Counted from the stretch's first letter, positions 8,290-18,099 are shown. The stretch is DNA of 33,381 bases from Actinomycetota bacterium (GCA_029977425.1 JAPOKX010000005.1:1-33381), one strand, 5' to 3'. Notes: a model not told the origin generated them from the sequence alone. Numbers and translations are program-made.

Positions 8290-10707
8290 CTAGGCCCGTA
8301 TGCGCGTGCCTTTGGGATCGTACGGAGCGCGCACGGACACCTCGATAGGCACGGACTTCCCGCCGACGCTCGCGGTCCACGAACCTTCGACGTCGCCTCG
8401 GATGTAGGCGAGGCCTACGCATGCCCCGGTCGTCGTCGCGAATGCCGCGCTGGTCACCTGGCCCGAGGCTGTGCCGTCGCGGCGCAGGAGCTCGCCGCCC
8501 CACAGCATCGCGTCGGGGGCCTGAGCGACCCAGGACACGAGCCGGCGCTCGGGAAGTGAGGCACGAGCGTGCTCCAGCGCGGCACGACCGATGAAGTCGG
8601 CATCGGACCTGGCTGCGAAGAGGAGCCCGGCCTCCGCCGGCCCGTAGTCGGGACCGAGTTCGGGCCCGAAGGCGCGGTAGCCCTTCTCGAGGCGCAGGGC
8701 GTTGATGGCGTAGTAGCCCGCGTCGCGCACGCCGAGATCCGATCCGCGCTCCTTGAGCAGGTCGTAGACGCCCACGGCGAACTCGCCGGGGATGACGAGT
8801 TCCCAGCCGAGCTCCCCGACGTACGTGATGCGGCTGGCACGCACGGTGAAGTCGCCCAGGTCGATCACGCGGCTGGTGCCGAACGGGAAGGAATCATGCG
8901 TCATGTCGGCCGTGGTGGCCCGGGCGAGCAGGTCGCGGCTGCGGGGCCCCATGACGCCGATCACGGCGTAGGCGCTGCTCACGTCCACCACCTCCACGCG
9001 CCAATCGTCCTCCCTGTGGCGGCGCAGCCAGTCGGCGTCGCGCACGGGTGATGCCGCGCTCGTGATCCAGAGGTAGTCCTCGTCTGCCGTGCGCGTCACT
9101 GTGACGTCGGCCTCATAGGTGCCGCGCGAGTTGAGCACGGCGGTGTAGACGACGCGCCCCACGGGTATGTGCATGTCATTCGCGCACACACGCCGGAGGA
9201 GCCGGCTGGCATCCGGTCCGGTGACCAGCAGCTTGCCGAAGGAGGTCTCGTCGAAGAGTGCGACAGCCTCTCGCGTCGCGCGCTGCTCGTCATCGACCCA
9301 GGGGATCCAGGTCGGCAGGCCCCAGGAGTAGCGGATGACGGGCTCCTCGTCGGCGGGCGCGAAGAAGAGGGGTCGCTCCCAGCCGAACTTGGACCCGAAG
9401 GCGGCGTTGGCCTGCGACATCCGCTCATGGAGAGGGGATCGACGGAAGGGGCGCGCGGTATCGAACTCGCGGTTGGGCCACGGCACGGCGTAGTGAAGGC
9501 CCAGCACCTCGCCGACGCGCGCGCGCAGCCACTGGGGATTGTTCTGGAAGTCGCCGAACCTCCGGATATCGACGGAGACGAGGTCGCCCTGCGGCTCGCC
9601 CGCGACGATCCACTCCGCGAGGGCCCGTCCGGCGCCTCCTGCCGAGGCGATGCCCACGGAGTTGAATCCCGCGGCGACGAAGAAGCCGCGGACTCCTGGT
9701 GCCTCGCCCAGGATGAACTGGTTGTCCGGCGTGAAGGACTCCGGCCCGTTGTAGAACTTCTTGATGCCGGTCTCCTGGAGGACGGGCACCCGATGGAGCG
9801 CGGAATCCATGAGAATCGCGAAGTGATCCCAGTCCTCCTCGAGGAGGCTGAACTCGAAGGGGTGCGGGATCGCGCGTGGCGACACCCAGGGCTTGGCAAC
9901 GGGCTCGAAGCCGCCTACGACGAGTCCCCCCACCTCCTCCTTCATGTAGGTGTAGCCGTCGGGATCGCGCAGGATCGGGGTCATGCGCGCCATGCCCTCG
10001 ATCGCATCCGTGACGACGTAGAAGTGCTCGGCTGAGTGCATGGGCACCGGGACGCCGACCATGAGGCCGAGCGAATGTGCCCACTGGCCACCGCAGTTGA
10101 CGACGATCTCGGCCTCGATCGGGCCCCTATCGGTGATGACGCCCGTCACCGCGCCTTCTCGGACGGTGATGTCGAGCACGCGGGTGCGCTCCATGATGGC
10201 GGCCCCCCGCATCCGCGCGCCCTTGGCCATCGCCTGCGTGACATCGGCCGGATTCACGGTGCCGTCGCGCGGCAACCAGATCGCTCCGAGCAGGTCGGCA
10301 GTCTCCAGGTGCGGCCAGAGCTCGCGTGCGCGGTCAGGAGAGATGACCTCGCACTCGAGGTCGTAGGCCTCCGCCGCTGCTGCGGTGCGGCGCAGTTGCT
10401 CGAGCCGCTCGGGAGTGCGGGCGACGGTGACGCCCCCGCATTGCTTCCACCCGGTGCCCAGGCCGGTCTCGTCCTCCAGCGAGGCGTACAGCGACGCGGA
10501 GTACTGCACGAGGCGCGTGCCGGACTCAGTGGCGCGCAATTGCCCAACGAGCCCGGCCGCGTGCCAGGTAGTCCCCGAGGAGAGTTGCCCCTGCTCGATG
10601 AGGATCAGGTCCGTCCAGCCGAGGCGGGCCAGGTGGTACGCGACCGACGTGCCGACCGCTCCGCCGCCGATCACGACGACGCGCGCACGGGAGGGGAGGT
10701 CGGCCAC
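8290..10707 (-). CDS. FAD-dependent oxidoreductase + GcvT domains, dimethylglycine/sarcosine dehydrogenase-like
   Basis: N-terminal GGGAVGTSVAYHLA DAO fold; SSGTTWHAAGL (His position of covalent FAD in DMGDH family); C-terminal GcvT-like ITYVGELGWELVIPGE; GTG start. Confidence 0.85.
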   Translation of the reverse strand: MADLPSRARVVVIGGGAVGTSVAYHLARLGWTDLILIEQGQLSSGTTWHAAGLVGQLRATESGTRLVQYSASLYASLEDETGLGTGWKQCGGVTVARTPERLEQLRRTAAAAEAYDLECEVISPDRARELWPHLETADLLGAIWLPRDGTVNPADVTQAMAKGARMRGAAIMERTRVLDITVREGAVTGVITDRGPIEAEIVVNCGGQWAHSLGLMVGVPVPMHSAEHFYVVTDAIEGMARMTPILRDPDGYTYMKEEVGGLVVGGFEPVAKPWVSPRAIPHPFEFSLLEEDWDHFAILMDSALHRVPVLQETGIKKFYNGPESFTPDNQFILGEAPGVRGFFVAAGFNSVGIASAGGAGRALAEWIVAGEPQGDLVSVDIRRFGDFQNNPQWLRARVGEVLGLHYAVPWPNREFDTARPFRRSPLHERMSQANAAFGSKFGWERPLFFAPADEEPVIRYSWGLPTWIPWVDDEQRATREAVALFDETSFGKLLVTGPDASRLLRRVCANDMHIPVGRVVYTAVLNSRGTYEADVTVTRTADEDYLWITSAASPVRDADWLRRHREDDWRVEVVDVSSAYAVIGVMGPRSRDLLARATTADMTHDSFPFGTSRVIDLGDFTVRASRITYVGELGWELVIPGEFAVGVYDLLKERGSDLGVRDAGYYAINALRLEKGYRAFGPELGPDYGPAEAGLLFAARSDADFIGRAALEHARASLPERRLVSWVAQAPDAMLWGGELLRRDGTASGQVTSAAFATTTGACVGLAYIRGDVEGSWTASVGGKSVPIEVSVRAPYDPKGTRIRA

Positions 10708-10731
10708 GGGGCCATCCCATCACAGAGGGCC

Positions 10732-11940
10732 TCAGGCGATGCGGATTCGCACAGGGCCGCGGGCACCGGCAAGTGCCGCCGCTGGCAGGGCGAACGGCCG
10801 GGTGGGCCTGATGTAGGGCAGTCGCCCATGCCATATCGCGCGACCGTCCTGCTCGACCTGGAAGCGCGGGCTGTTCACGGGTCGCGCGGTCTGCAGGCGG
10901 ATGGGCCCGGCCTCTCCCGGGACGAAGTGCCCCGGGGCGGACCAGAGCAGAGGTGAGTGCACGTCGATGCTCGCCCATGCGTCGGGCCACGCGGACCCGT
11001 CTAGCCACGACGCCACCCCATCGGCGAGCCGCTTCCCGTCCTGGCGGCAGGCGTCCGCTGTGCTCGCTGGGTGGATCAGGTTGCCCGCGGCGAAGACCCC
11101 CGGCGTTCCTGTGCGCGCCCGAGTGTCGACAAGCGGTCCGTGCGTGCGCGGGTCGCGGTCGATGCGAGCGCGCACGGCGAGATCGCTCTCGGGGTACCAG
11201 TCCCCGGTGAAGACGACGGTGTCGCACTCCACGTGGCCTCGACGGCCGTCTGATCGCTCGATCGTCACGCCGGTCACGCGGTCGCCGCCGTGAATGTCCG
11301 AGATCCGCGTGCGCGTGAGGACGGGAAAGCGGAACCGGGCCCGCGCCACCAGGTCGAAGGCCGCGAAGGACACGTGGTTGTCGTCCTGCGTCACCATGGC
11401 GACCGTCCGGCAACCTGCCTCCGCCAGCGTGACGACCGCGGAGTAGGACACATGCTCGGCCCCGACGACCACGGCACGCGTGCCGGGGGAGCCCTGGTCG
11501 AGGTGCACCAGCCGCTGGAGCCAGCCGGTCGTGAGCACTCCCGAGGGGCGAGAGCCCGCGACGAGGCGCGCGCTGCGCGGTCGCTCCCGGCACCCCGTGG
11601 CCAGAACGACCGCGCGAGCCGAGACCGTCTCGCGCCCTCCGGGAGCGGTGATGTCCGCCTCCGCACCTCCGCCCACGAGCGGGCGCAGGTCCGTGACCGT
11701 GGCGCGCACGTCGATCCGGGCGCCGGCGCGGATGGCTCGTTCGACGAGTCGCCGCGCGTACGCCGGCCCGTCGAGCACGCGTGCCTCGCGCAGTCCATAA
11801 CCCGGGTGGTGGGAGTGCCGCGGCACTCCGCCTGCGGCCTCGTCGCGGTCGACGACGCGCACTCGCGCGCCCCGTGCCGCGATCGCCGCGGCGGCTGACA
11901 GGCCGGCCGGCCCCCCTCCGATGATGAGGACGTCGGTCAT
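10732..11940 (-). CDS. NAD(P)/FAD-dependent oxidoreductase (pyridine nucleotide-disulfide type, GlpB-/HcnB-like partner)
   Basis: VLIIGGGPAGLSAAAAIA; ATGCRERPR; TPGVFAAGNLIHPASTADACRQDGKRLADGV. Confidence 0.75.
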   Translation of the reverse strand: MTDVLIIGGGPAGLSAAAAIAARGARVRVVDRDEAAGGVPRHSHHPGYGLREARVLDGPAYARRLVERAIRAGARIDVRATVTDLRPLVGGGAEADITAPGGRETVSARAVVLATGCRERPRSARLVAGSRPSGVLTTGWLQRLVHLDQGSPGTRAVVVGAEHVSYSAVVTLAEAGCRTVAMVTQDDNHVSFAAFDLVARARFRFPVLTRTRISDIHGGDRVTGVTIERSDGRRGHVECDTVVFTGDWYPESDLAVRARIDRDPRTHGPLVDTRARTGTPGVFAAGNLIHPASTADACRQDGKRLADGVASWLDGSAWPDAWASIDVHSPLLWSAPGHFVPGEAGPIRLQTARPVNSPRFQVEQDGRAIWHGRLPYIRPTRPFALPAAALAGARGPVRIRIA

Positions 11941-13298
11941 GGCCGACCGGCCAGCGCAGCAGCGACTCGGGCCCCGCAGTGGAATCCCTGGCAGCGTCCG
12001 GCGAGAGCGCGCGTTCGACGGCGCAGGCCATCCGTGTCGCGCGGGGGGACGAGGGAGGCGAGTGCGTCGCGGATTTCCCCCGCGCTCACGCGTTCGCACA
12101 GGCACACCAGGTCGCCGTAGGCCGGGTCGCCTGCGATGAGATCCGCGTCGGCGTACGGGCGCGGTCGATCCTCTGCGAGATTCGGCATGCGGATCGTTCG
12201 TGGCGTCGAGATCGGCGTCGTCACGAGGCCGGCCTCGGCGAGATCCCCGCAGACCTGCTCCGCGAGCGCAAGGCAGGAGCTGATCCCCGTGGAGCGGATC
12301 CCCGCCACGCGCACGTAGCGCTCGAAGACGGCGTAGCAGTAGTCCGAGTGCTCGGTTGCCGCACGCAGCCCCGCATACGTGGCGGTCACCTCGAAGTCGA
12401 GCAGCTCGGGCATGATCCGGCGCCCGTGGCCGAGGAGGAAGTCCAGGCCCTCGGGTGTCACACGCGTGTCCGTGCGGTCCTCGAGGTCCTCTGCGGTGGG
12501 GCCGAGGAGGACGTTGCCGTAGACGGTCGGCGAGACGAGCACCCCCTTGGTCGTGGCCGTGGGCACCGGAAGGATGACGTGGCGCACGAGGTCCCGGGCC
12601 GCCTTGTCGTAGACGATGAGCTGACCGCGCCGAGGGGTGATGGTGAAGCCGCTGTGCCCGGCGGCGCGGTCGACGAGGTCGCTTCCGAGGCCAGCGGCGT
12701 TGACGAGCCAGGCGCACGAGACGACGCCGCTCGGCGTCTCGATGGAGTATCCGTCAGCGACGCGGTCGATGCGGCTCACGGGTGTGTCGAGCAGGAGGGT
12801 GGCGCCGTTGACGACGGCATCGGTGGCGAGAGCGAGCGTGATGGTCCAGGGATCGAGGAGTCCCTCGTCGGGGATGCCCACACCCGCGAGCGCGCCGGGG
12901 CCAAGGCAGGGCTCGGCGGCGTACACCTCGTCGGCCGACATCGCCCGTGCGCGCGTGTATCCATTGGCGCGGGACTGCTCGATGATCGCGTCGAGTCGTG
13001 CGACCTGCTCCTCGTCCCAGGCGACGAGCAGCGCGCCCACGCGCTGGATGGGCCATCCGAACTCCTCGGCGCGCTCCTCGAGCAGTCGGTGTCCGCGGGC
13101 CACGAGGCGGGCCTCGAGGCTCCCCGGCTTGGCGTCGAATCCGGTGTGCCAGATCGCGGTGTTCGCCTTGCTCGTGCCCGCACCCACGTCACCGCGTGCC
13201 TCGATGAGCGCGACGCGGGCCCCCTGTCGCGTGAGCGCGCTGGCGATGGCGCTGCCCACCGCGCCGGCCCCGATGACGGCGGCGTCGTACGCCGTCAT
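11937..13298 (-). CDS. GlpA-like FAD-dependent glycerol-3-phosphate dehydrogenase family with C-terminal BFD-like [2Fe-2S] motif
   Basis: AAVIGAGAVGSAIASALTRQGARVALIEA; C-terminal LVCLCERVSAGEI...GRCQGFHCG (CxC...CxxxxC); ATGA overlaps on both sides. Confidence 0.8.
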   Translation of the reverse strand: MTAYDAAVIGAGAVGSAIASALTRQGARVALIEARGDVGAGTSKANTAIWHTGFDAKPGSLEARLVARGHRLLEERAEEFGWPIQRVGALLVAWDEEQVARLDAIIEQSRANGYTRARAMSADEVYAAEPCLGPGALAGVGIPDEGLLDPWTITLALATDAVVNGATLLLDTPVSRIDRVADGYSIETPSGVVSCAWLVNAAGLGSDLVDRAAGHSGFTITPRRGQLIVYDKAARDLVRHVILPVPTATTKGVLVSPTVYGNVLLGPTAEDLEDRTDTRVTPEGLDFLLGHGRRIMPELLDFEVTATYAGLRAATEHSDYCYAVFERYVRVAGIRSTGISSCLALAEQVCGDLAEAGLVTTPISTPRTIRMPNLAEDRPRPYADADLIAGDPAYGDLVCLCERVSAGEIRDALASLVPPRDTDGLRRRTRALAGRCQGFHCGARVAAALAGRP

Positions 13299-14731
13299 GA
13301 CCCCTCCAGCGCTCGGGTGAAGGCCCGTAGCCGGCCGGCGGCGTCGTCCGGTGTGGCCTCCGGGAGGTAGGTCGCCGCGGGAGACCACCCGGCGACGAGA
13401 GCGTCCTCCGCCCCGGGCCCCTCAAGCCCGCGCAAGGCGAGGGCGGCGACGCCGAGTGCCGTGGCGCAGGCATGGGGGTAGACCTCGACGGGGATGCCGA
13501 GGAGATCGGCCTGCAGCTGCATGACGACGCGTGAGCGGGTGAGGCCGCCGTCCACGCGAAGCGTCGCGAGAGGCCCACCGATGTCGTCGGCCACTGCGGA
13601 GGCAAGCAGGGCCACCTGCGCCGCGACGCCCTCGCAGAAGGCGCGCACCATGTGCTCGCGCGTCGTCGCGAGTGACAGTCCGCGCCAGGTGGCGCGCGCA
13701 TCCGGGCGCCACGCAGGGGCACCGACGCCCGCGAGCGACGGTACGCAGACGACACCTCCCGTGGAGGACACCGAGCCTGCGAGGCGGTCGAGGTCCTCGG
13801 GCGTGTCGATCAGGCCGATCCGCTCCAGCCACGACACCGCAGCACCCACCGTGTAGACCTGGCCGTCCACGCAGGATGCCCTCGTGCCGTCCGCAAAGGC
13901 CCAGGCGATGGACGTGGCGAGGCCCGCGTGGGAGGGCGCATGACGTTCGCCCACGTGGGCGAGGAGGAAGGCGCCGGTGCCGTAGGTGCACTTGGCATCG
14001 CCGGGTTCGCGGCAGCCCTCGGCGAGAAGGGCCGCCTGCTGGTCGACGATCGCGCCGATGACCGGCAACGCGGGACCGAATGCGGAGGTACTGCCCAGGG
14101 GGGCGTCGCACGGAACGACCTCGGGCATCGGCATGCCCGTGAGCCCGAACGCGTCGATGGCATCGGCAGACCAGTCAAGCGTGGCCGGGTCCAGCAGCAT
14201 CGTGCGCGAGGCCGTGGCAGCGTCGGTCGCGAAACGGCCGGTCAGTCGGAAGGTGGTCCAGGCATCGACCGTGGTGATGGTGTCGTGCGGCCTGAGCCGA
14301 TCGCCGAGGCTGCGGCGCAGCCATGCCATCTTGGGAGCGGCGAAGTACGGATCGAGGGGCAGGCCCGTAAGTGCGAGCAGGGCGGCACCCATCTCGGGGT
14401 CCATGGTGTCGGTGACGGCCGAGCTTCGCCGGTCCTGCCACGACAGGGCGGGCCCGAGCGCTTCACCCGTCCGCGTGTCCCAGGCGAGCACTGTCTCACC
14501 CTGATTGCCGAGTCCGACGGCTGCGACCGGGTCTCCCGCGGCACCGAGTGCGGCGCGCCCGGCTGAGACGATGCTGTCGAGGAGGTCCTCGGCGTCCTGC
14601 TCGACGGCGTCCGCGTCGAATCGGATGCCCCTGACGGGAGTGTCGACTTCCGTGAGCATGCCGCTGGCGCTGGCGATGACGGCCTTGGTCGCTGAGGTCC
14701 CCTGGTCGATGGCCAGCACCCGGGTCGTCAT
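13295..14731 (-). CDS. FGGY-family carbohydrate kinase, glycerol-kinase-like
   Basis: LAIDQGTSATKAVI; SWQDRRSS; DPYFAAPKMAWL; TYGTGAFLL; LRVDGGLTRSRVVMQLQADLLGIPV. Confidence 0.85.
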   Translation of the reverse strand: MTTRVLAIDQGTSATKAVIASASGMLTEVDTPVRGIRFDADAVEQDAEDLLDSIVSAGRAALGAAGDPVAAVGLGNQGETVLAWDTRTGEALGPALSWQDRRSSAVTDTMDPEMGAALLALTGLPLDPYFAAPKMAWLRRSLGDRLRPHDTITTVDAWTTFRLTGRFATDAATASRTMLLDPATLDWSADAIDAFGLTGMPMPEVVPCDAPLGSTSAFGPALPVIGAIVDQQAALLAEGCREPGDAKCTYGTGAFLLAHVGERHAPSHAGLATSIAWAFADGTRASCVDGQVYTVGAAVSWLERIGLIDTPEDLDRLAGSVSSTGGVVCVPSLAGVGAPAWRPDARATWRGLSLATTREHMVRAFCEGVAAQVALLASAVADDIGGPLATLRVDGGLTRSRVVMQLQADLLGIPVEVYPHACATALGVAALALRGLEGPGAEDALVAGWSPAATYLPEATPDDAAGRLRAFTRALEGS

Positions 14732-15756
14732 GACGGGTCGTGCGGCTGGGTCGCGGGGTGGCGAAGGTGGTAGCGGTGCTCGACCTTGCGGCCGATGTTG
14801 AATCCCTTGAGCTGAAGCAGCCACACGGACACGACGACCGCAACGATCGGGAGGATCGCGCCGAGCAGAAGCCATGTGCCGAAGGTCTGGGTGGAGTTGA
14901 CCAGCCATTGGAAGTTCATGCCGAAGTAGCCGGTCATGAACGTGATGGGCAGGAAGATGATCGACACGAGCGTGAGCTGGTTGATCCGATTGCCCTGGGC
15001 AGCGCTCACCTGGCCCTGATAGTCCTGGATGGCGGAGCGGATGTCCGAGCCGGCGCTGTCGATGCGCTGGACGACGTCGTTGACGCACGCGGCGTAGGTC
15101 TGGAGGGCCTGGCTCCCTGCCGCGTCGACCCCGGGGAGCGACGTGGGATCGACGAGGGACTCGCTCAGGTTCTCGGCGTAGCCGGGGATCGTGGTGGCGA
15201 GCGCCTCGATGGGGGAGCGCAACTGCTGAAGCTGGGTGATCTGCCCAGGGCTCGTCGTGACGATGATCTGGCCGTCCAGCAGTGCGATCTCCGTCTGGAG
15301 GCTGGTGAGTTGGCGATCGATGCTGTCGAGGATGAGCTGGAGGAGCACTCCCGGCACGGGTCCGGGGCTGGCGAAGAGGGACTTGGCCCGAGGTCCCAGG
15401 TCCGCGAGGGCTGCGGCGATCGCCTTGTCCGCTCCCACCCGGATGGTGACGAAGCAGCCGGCATTCCAGACGCAGTGGATGAGCACCGGGGTGTCTCCGG
15501 AGTCGGGCGCGGCGTAGGTGCTCCCCAGCATGTTGTCGCCGAAGGCCTGGAACATCCCGCTGGAGTAGGTCCGCGTCGTGTACTGCGCGACGACCTCGGT
15601 GAACCCCATGTCCTTGAGCAGGGCGAGCACCTGAGGGTCCTGGGGGCCGGACGGGATCACGTCGATCCAGGCGTACGGCGTGGACGTCGATACCGCCTGG
15701 GCGTCTGAGGGGTCGAACGGGCGCTGGGCGGTCCCGTCGAAGATCGTCGCCTTCAT
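14728..15756 (-). CDS. CorA-like divalent cation transporter family protein
   Basis: C-terminal two TM helices with GMN signature ITFMTGYFGMNFQW; preceding long helical region; ATGA overlap with the kinase. Confidence 0.75.
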   Translation of the reverse strand: MKATIFDGTAQRPFDPSDAQAVSTSTPYAWIDVIPSGPQDPQVLALLKDMGFTEVVAQYTTRTYSSGMFQAFGDNMLGSTYAAPDSGDTPVLIHCVWNAGCFVTIRVGADKAIAAALADLGPRAKSLFASPGPVPGVLLQLILDSIDRQLTSLQTEIALLDGQIIVTTSPGQITQLQQLRSPIEALATTIPGYAENLSESLVDPTSLPGVDAAGSQALQTYAACVNDVVQRIDSAGSDIRSAIQDYQGQVSAAQGNRINQLTLVSIIFLPITFMTGYFGMNFQWLVNSTQTFGTWLLLGAILPIVAVVVSVWLLQLKGFNIGRKVEHRYHLRHPATQPHDPS

Positions 15757-15757
15757 G

Positions 15758-16723
15758 TCACCCGTGCAGCGCCCGGCGGAAGGCAGCGATCCGCGCGTGC
15801 CAGATGCGCTGGCTCAGCTCCGCCTGCGGCGCGAACACCTCGGACGCGTGGTACGCGCCCGGATAGACATGGAACTCGGTCGGCACGCCGGCCTGCAGCA
15901 GGCGGGCCACGAAGGCGATGTCCTCGTCGCGGAAGAGATCCATCTCGCCGACGTCGATGAACATCGGCGGAAGGCCGGACAGGTCCGTGGCACGAGCGGG
16001 CGCGGCGTACGCGTCAGCCGGCTTGCCCCCGAGGAACCACGACCAGGCCTCGACGTTGCCGGCACGGTCCCAGATGCCCACCTCGGTGATCTCGTGGGTG
16101 GACGGAAGCTCATTGCGGTCGTCGAGCATGGGGTACGGCGCGACGACGAGCGCGATCTCCGGGCCTGAGGTGTCGCGCGCCATCATGGCCGTCGCGATGG
16201 CGAGATTGCCGCCCGCGCTTCCGCCGTAGACCGCGAGGCGATGCGCGTCGTATCCGAGCTCGCCTGCGTGAGAGGCCATCCAGGTGAGGGCGGCGTAGCA
16301 GTCGTTGACCTGTGCGGGGTGCGGATCCTCCGGGGCCTTGCGGTATCCCGTCGAGACGATCACGGCATTGACCTGCTCGCACAGCATCGCCGCAGTGAGC
16401 TCATTCGCCTCGATGTCCCCGAGGATCATGCCGCCGCCGTGGATGTAGAGGATCCCCGGCAGCAGGACTCCGGTGGCGTCCGCGGGCGTGTAGACGCGGA
16501 CCGGCACCTCGGGTGCTCCCTCGGGCCCGGGGATCAACCGATCCTCGGTGACCACCCGGTCATTGGGGGGCACGTCAGCCATCTGAGCGGCCAGCAGTCC
16601 CGCCACGACGGCACGGCGCTCGACGATGTCGGGGATGGCGTTGAAGCCTCCCGGGATGGCCGCGAGGAGCATCTCCAGCGGCTCGCGGGAAGCGGGGTCG
16701 AGGCGATCGCGCTGGGCCGACAT
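15758..16723 (-). CDS. alpha/beta hydrolase, hormone-sensitive-lipase-type esterase
   Basis: ILYIHGGGMILGD; VYGGSAGGNLAIA; DVGEMDLFRDED; YPGAYHASEVF; Shine-Dalgarno GGAAGGAG before ATG. Confidence 0.8.
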   Translation of the reverse strand: MSAQRDRLDPASREPLEMLLAAIPGGFNAIPDIVERRAVVAGLLAAQMADVPPNDRVVTEDRLIPGPEGAPEVPVRVYTPADATGVLLPGILYIHGGGMILGDIEANELTAAMLCEQVNAVIVSTGYRKAPEDPHPAQVNDCYAALTWMASHAGELGYDAHRLAVYGGSAGGNLAIATAMMARDTSGPEIALVVAPYPMLDDRNELPSTHEITEVGIWDRAGNVEAWSWFLGGKPADAYAAPARATDLSGLPPMFIDVGEMDLFRDEDIAFVARLLQAGVPTEFHVYPGAYHASEVFAPQAELSQRIWHARIAAFRRALHG

Positions 16724-16791
16724 GGAGCGCTCCTTCCGGGTGAATGTGCCGTCGGAAACGCTATTGCGTCGCGATGCCCCGTGTCCGGGCT

Positions 16792-18093
16792 TCAGGCAAG
16801 TGCCGCTTCGACGTCCTCCGACTGGGCCCTCTTGACGTAGCGCGGGAAGACCACGATGACGGGGATGAGCAGGAGCGAGATGCCGATGAGCACGAACGCC
16901 GGCACGAGGACGCTTCCCGTCGAGCCGAGGAGCGTCTCCTCCAGCGCCGGAGTGAAGCTGCCGATGATCATGCCGATGCTGTAGGTCAACGCGATGCCGG
17001 TATAGCGCACCTTGGTGGGCACGAGCTGCGTCATCTCCGTGGTGGTCGTGGAATCGACGAACGTCTGGATGGTGGCGAGCACGACGATCGACAGGAGAAC
17101 GGCGGCGACGGCGCCCGAGTTGAGCAGGAGGATGGACGGGATCGCCAGCACGACGTAGGCGATGACGGAACCGATCATGAGTGGCCTGCGCCCGCGACGA
17201 TCGCCCAGGGCGGCCACGGGAATGATGAGCACGATGTAGATGACGGAGATGAGCGCAGAGACGAGGTCGGCACGCGCATCGGAGATGCCCACGACCGTCT
17301 CGAGGTAGGACGGCATCCACGAGATGAGCGTGTAGACCGTGACGCCGCTCCAGGTGGCGAGCGCCAGCATGAGGAAGGTGGCTCCGGGGTAGGCGCGCAG
17401 CAGGTAGCGCACGGGGGAGCCCGTCTCGCCCGACTGTGCCGCCTCCTGGAAGGACTCCGTCTCGTGCATCTTGCGGAGCATGAGGACGGCCACGACGGCG
17501 AGCACGAAGCCGATGGCGTAGGGGATGCGCCAGGTGCCCTCGACCAGCGCATCCTGCCCCCAGATGACGGTCGTGCCGAAGACCACGAGGGAGGCCAGGA
17601 GGTTGCCGCCCATGGCGGTCGCGAGGCCGAGCGAGACGCTGCGCCCGCGGCCTTCCTTGCCCGCCGACTCGCTGAGGGCCGTGAGCGCGCCGGAGTACTC
17701 GCCGCCGACGGAGAAGCCCTGCATGAGCCGCATGAAGGTGAGCAGGATCGGAGCCCAGATCCCGATCTGGTCATACGTCGGCAGGATCGTCGTGATGAAG
17801 AGGGGGATGAGCATGAGCGTGGTGGAGAGGACCAGCGCGAAGCGGCGGCCCTTGGTGTCGCCCAGGCGACCGATGACGAGGCCGCCGATAGGCCGCGCGA
17901 GATAGCCGACGGCGAAGGTCGCGAAGGTGAGGATGAGGCCGACCGTGGCGCTATCGGTGGGGTAGAACACCTGCTGGAGGGTCGTGGCGAGAAGGCCGTA
18001 GACCATGAAGTCGTACCACTCGATGACCACGCCGCTCGTGGTGAAGAGGCGGTTGCGTCGGCGCTGCCGGTCGCTCAGGCGGGTCTGCTGCAC
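16792..18093 (-). CDS. MFS transporter, metabolite:H+ symporter (MHS) type
   Basis: TTSGVVIEWYDFMVYGLLA; ARPIGGLVIGRLGDTKGRR; LMQGFSVGGEYSGA; 12-TM-like hydrophobicity. Confidence 0.85.
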   Translation of the reverse strand: MQQTRLSDRQRRRNRLFTTSGVVIEWYDFMVYGLLATTLQQVFYPTDSATVGLILTFATFAVGYLARPIGGLVIGRLGDTKGRRFALVLSTTLMLIPLFITTILPTYDQIGIWAPILLTFMRLMQGFSVGGEYSGALTALSESAGKEGRGRSVSLGLATAMGGNLLASLVVFGTTVIWGQDALVEGTWRIPYAIGFVLAVVAVLMLRKMHETESFQEAAQSGETGSPVRYLLRAYPGATFLMLALATWSGVTVYTLISWMPSYLETVVGISDARADLVSALISVIYIVLIIPVAALGDRRGRRPLMIGSVIAYVVLAIPSILLLNSGAVAAVLLSIVVLATIQTFVDSTTTTEMTQLVPTKVRYTGIALTYSIGMIIGSFTPALEETLLGSTGSVLVPAFVLIGISLLLIPVIVVFPRYVKRAQSEDVEAALA

Positions 18094-18099
18094 GGCTGC

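Noticed and set aside
11979-13370. 463-aa plus-strand ORF antisense to the GlpA-like gene
   Set aside because: Shadow ORF; the minus strand has clear FAD and Fe-S motifs and translational overlaps.
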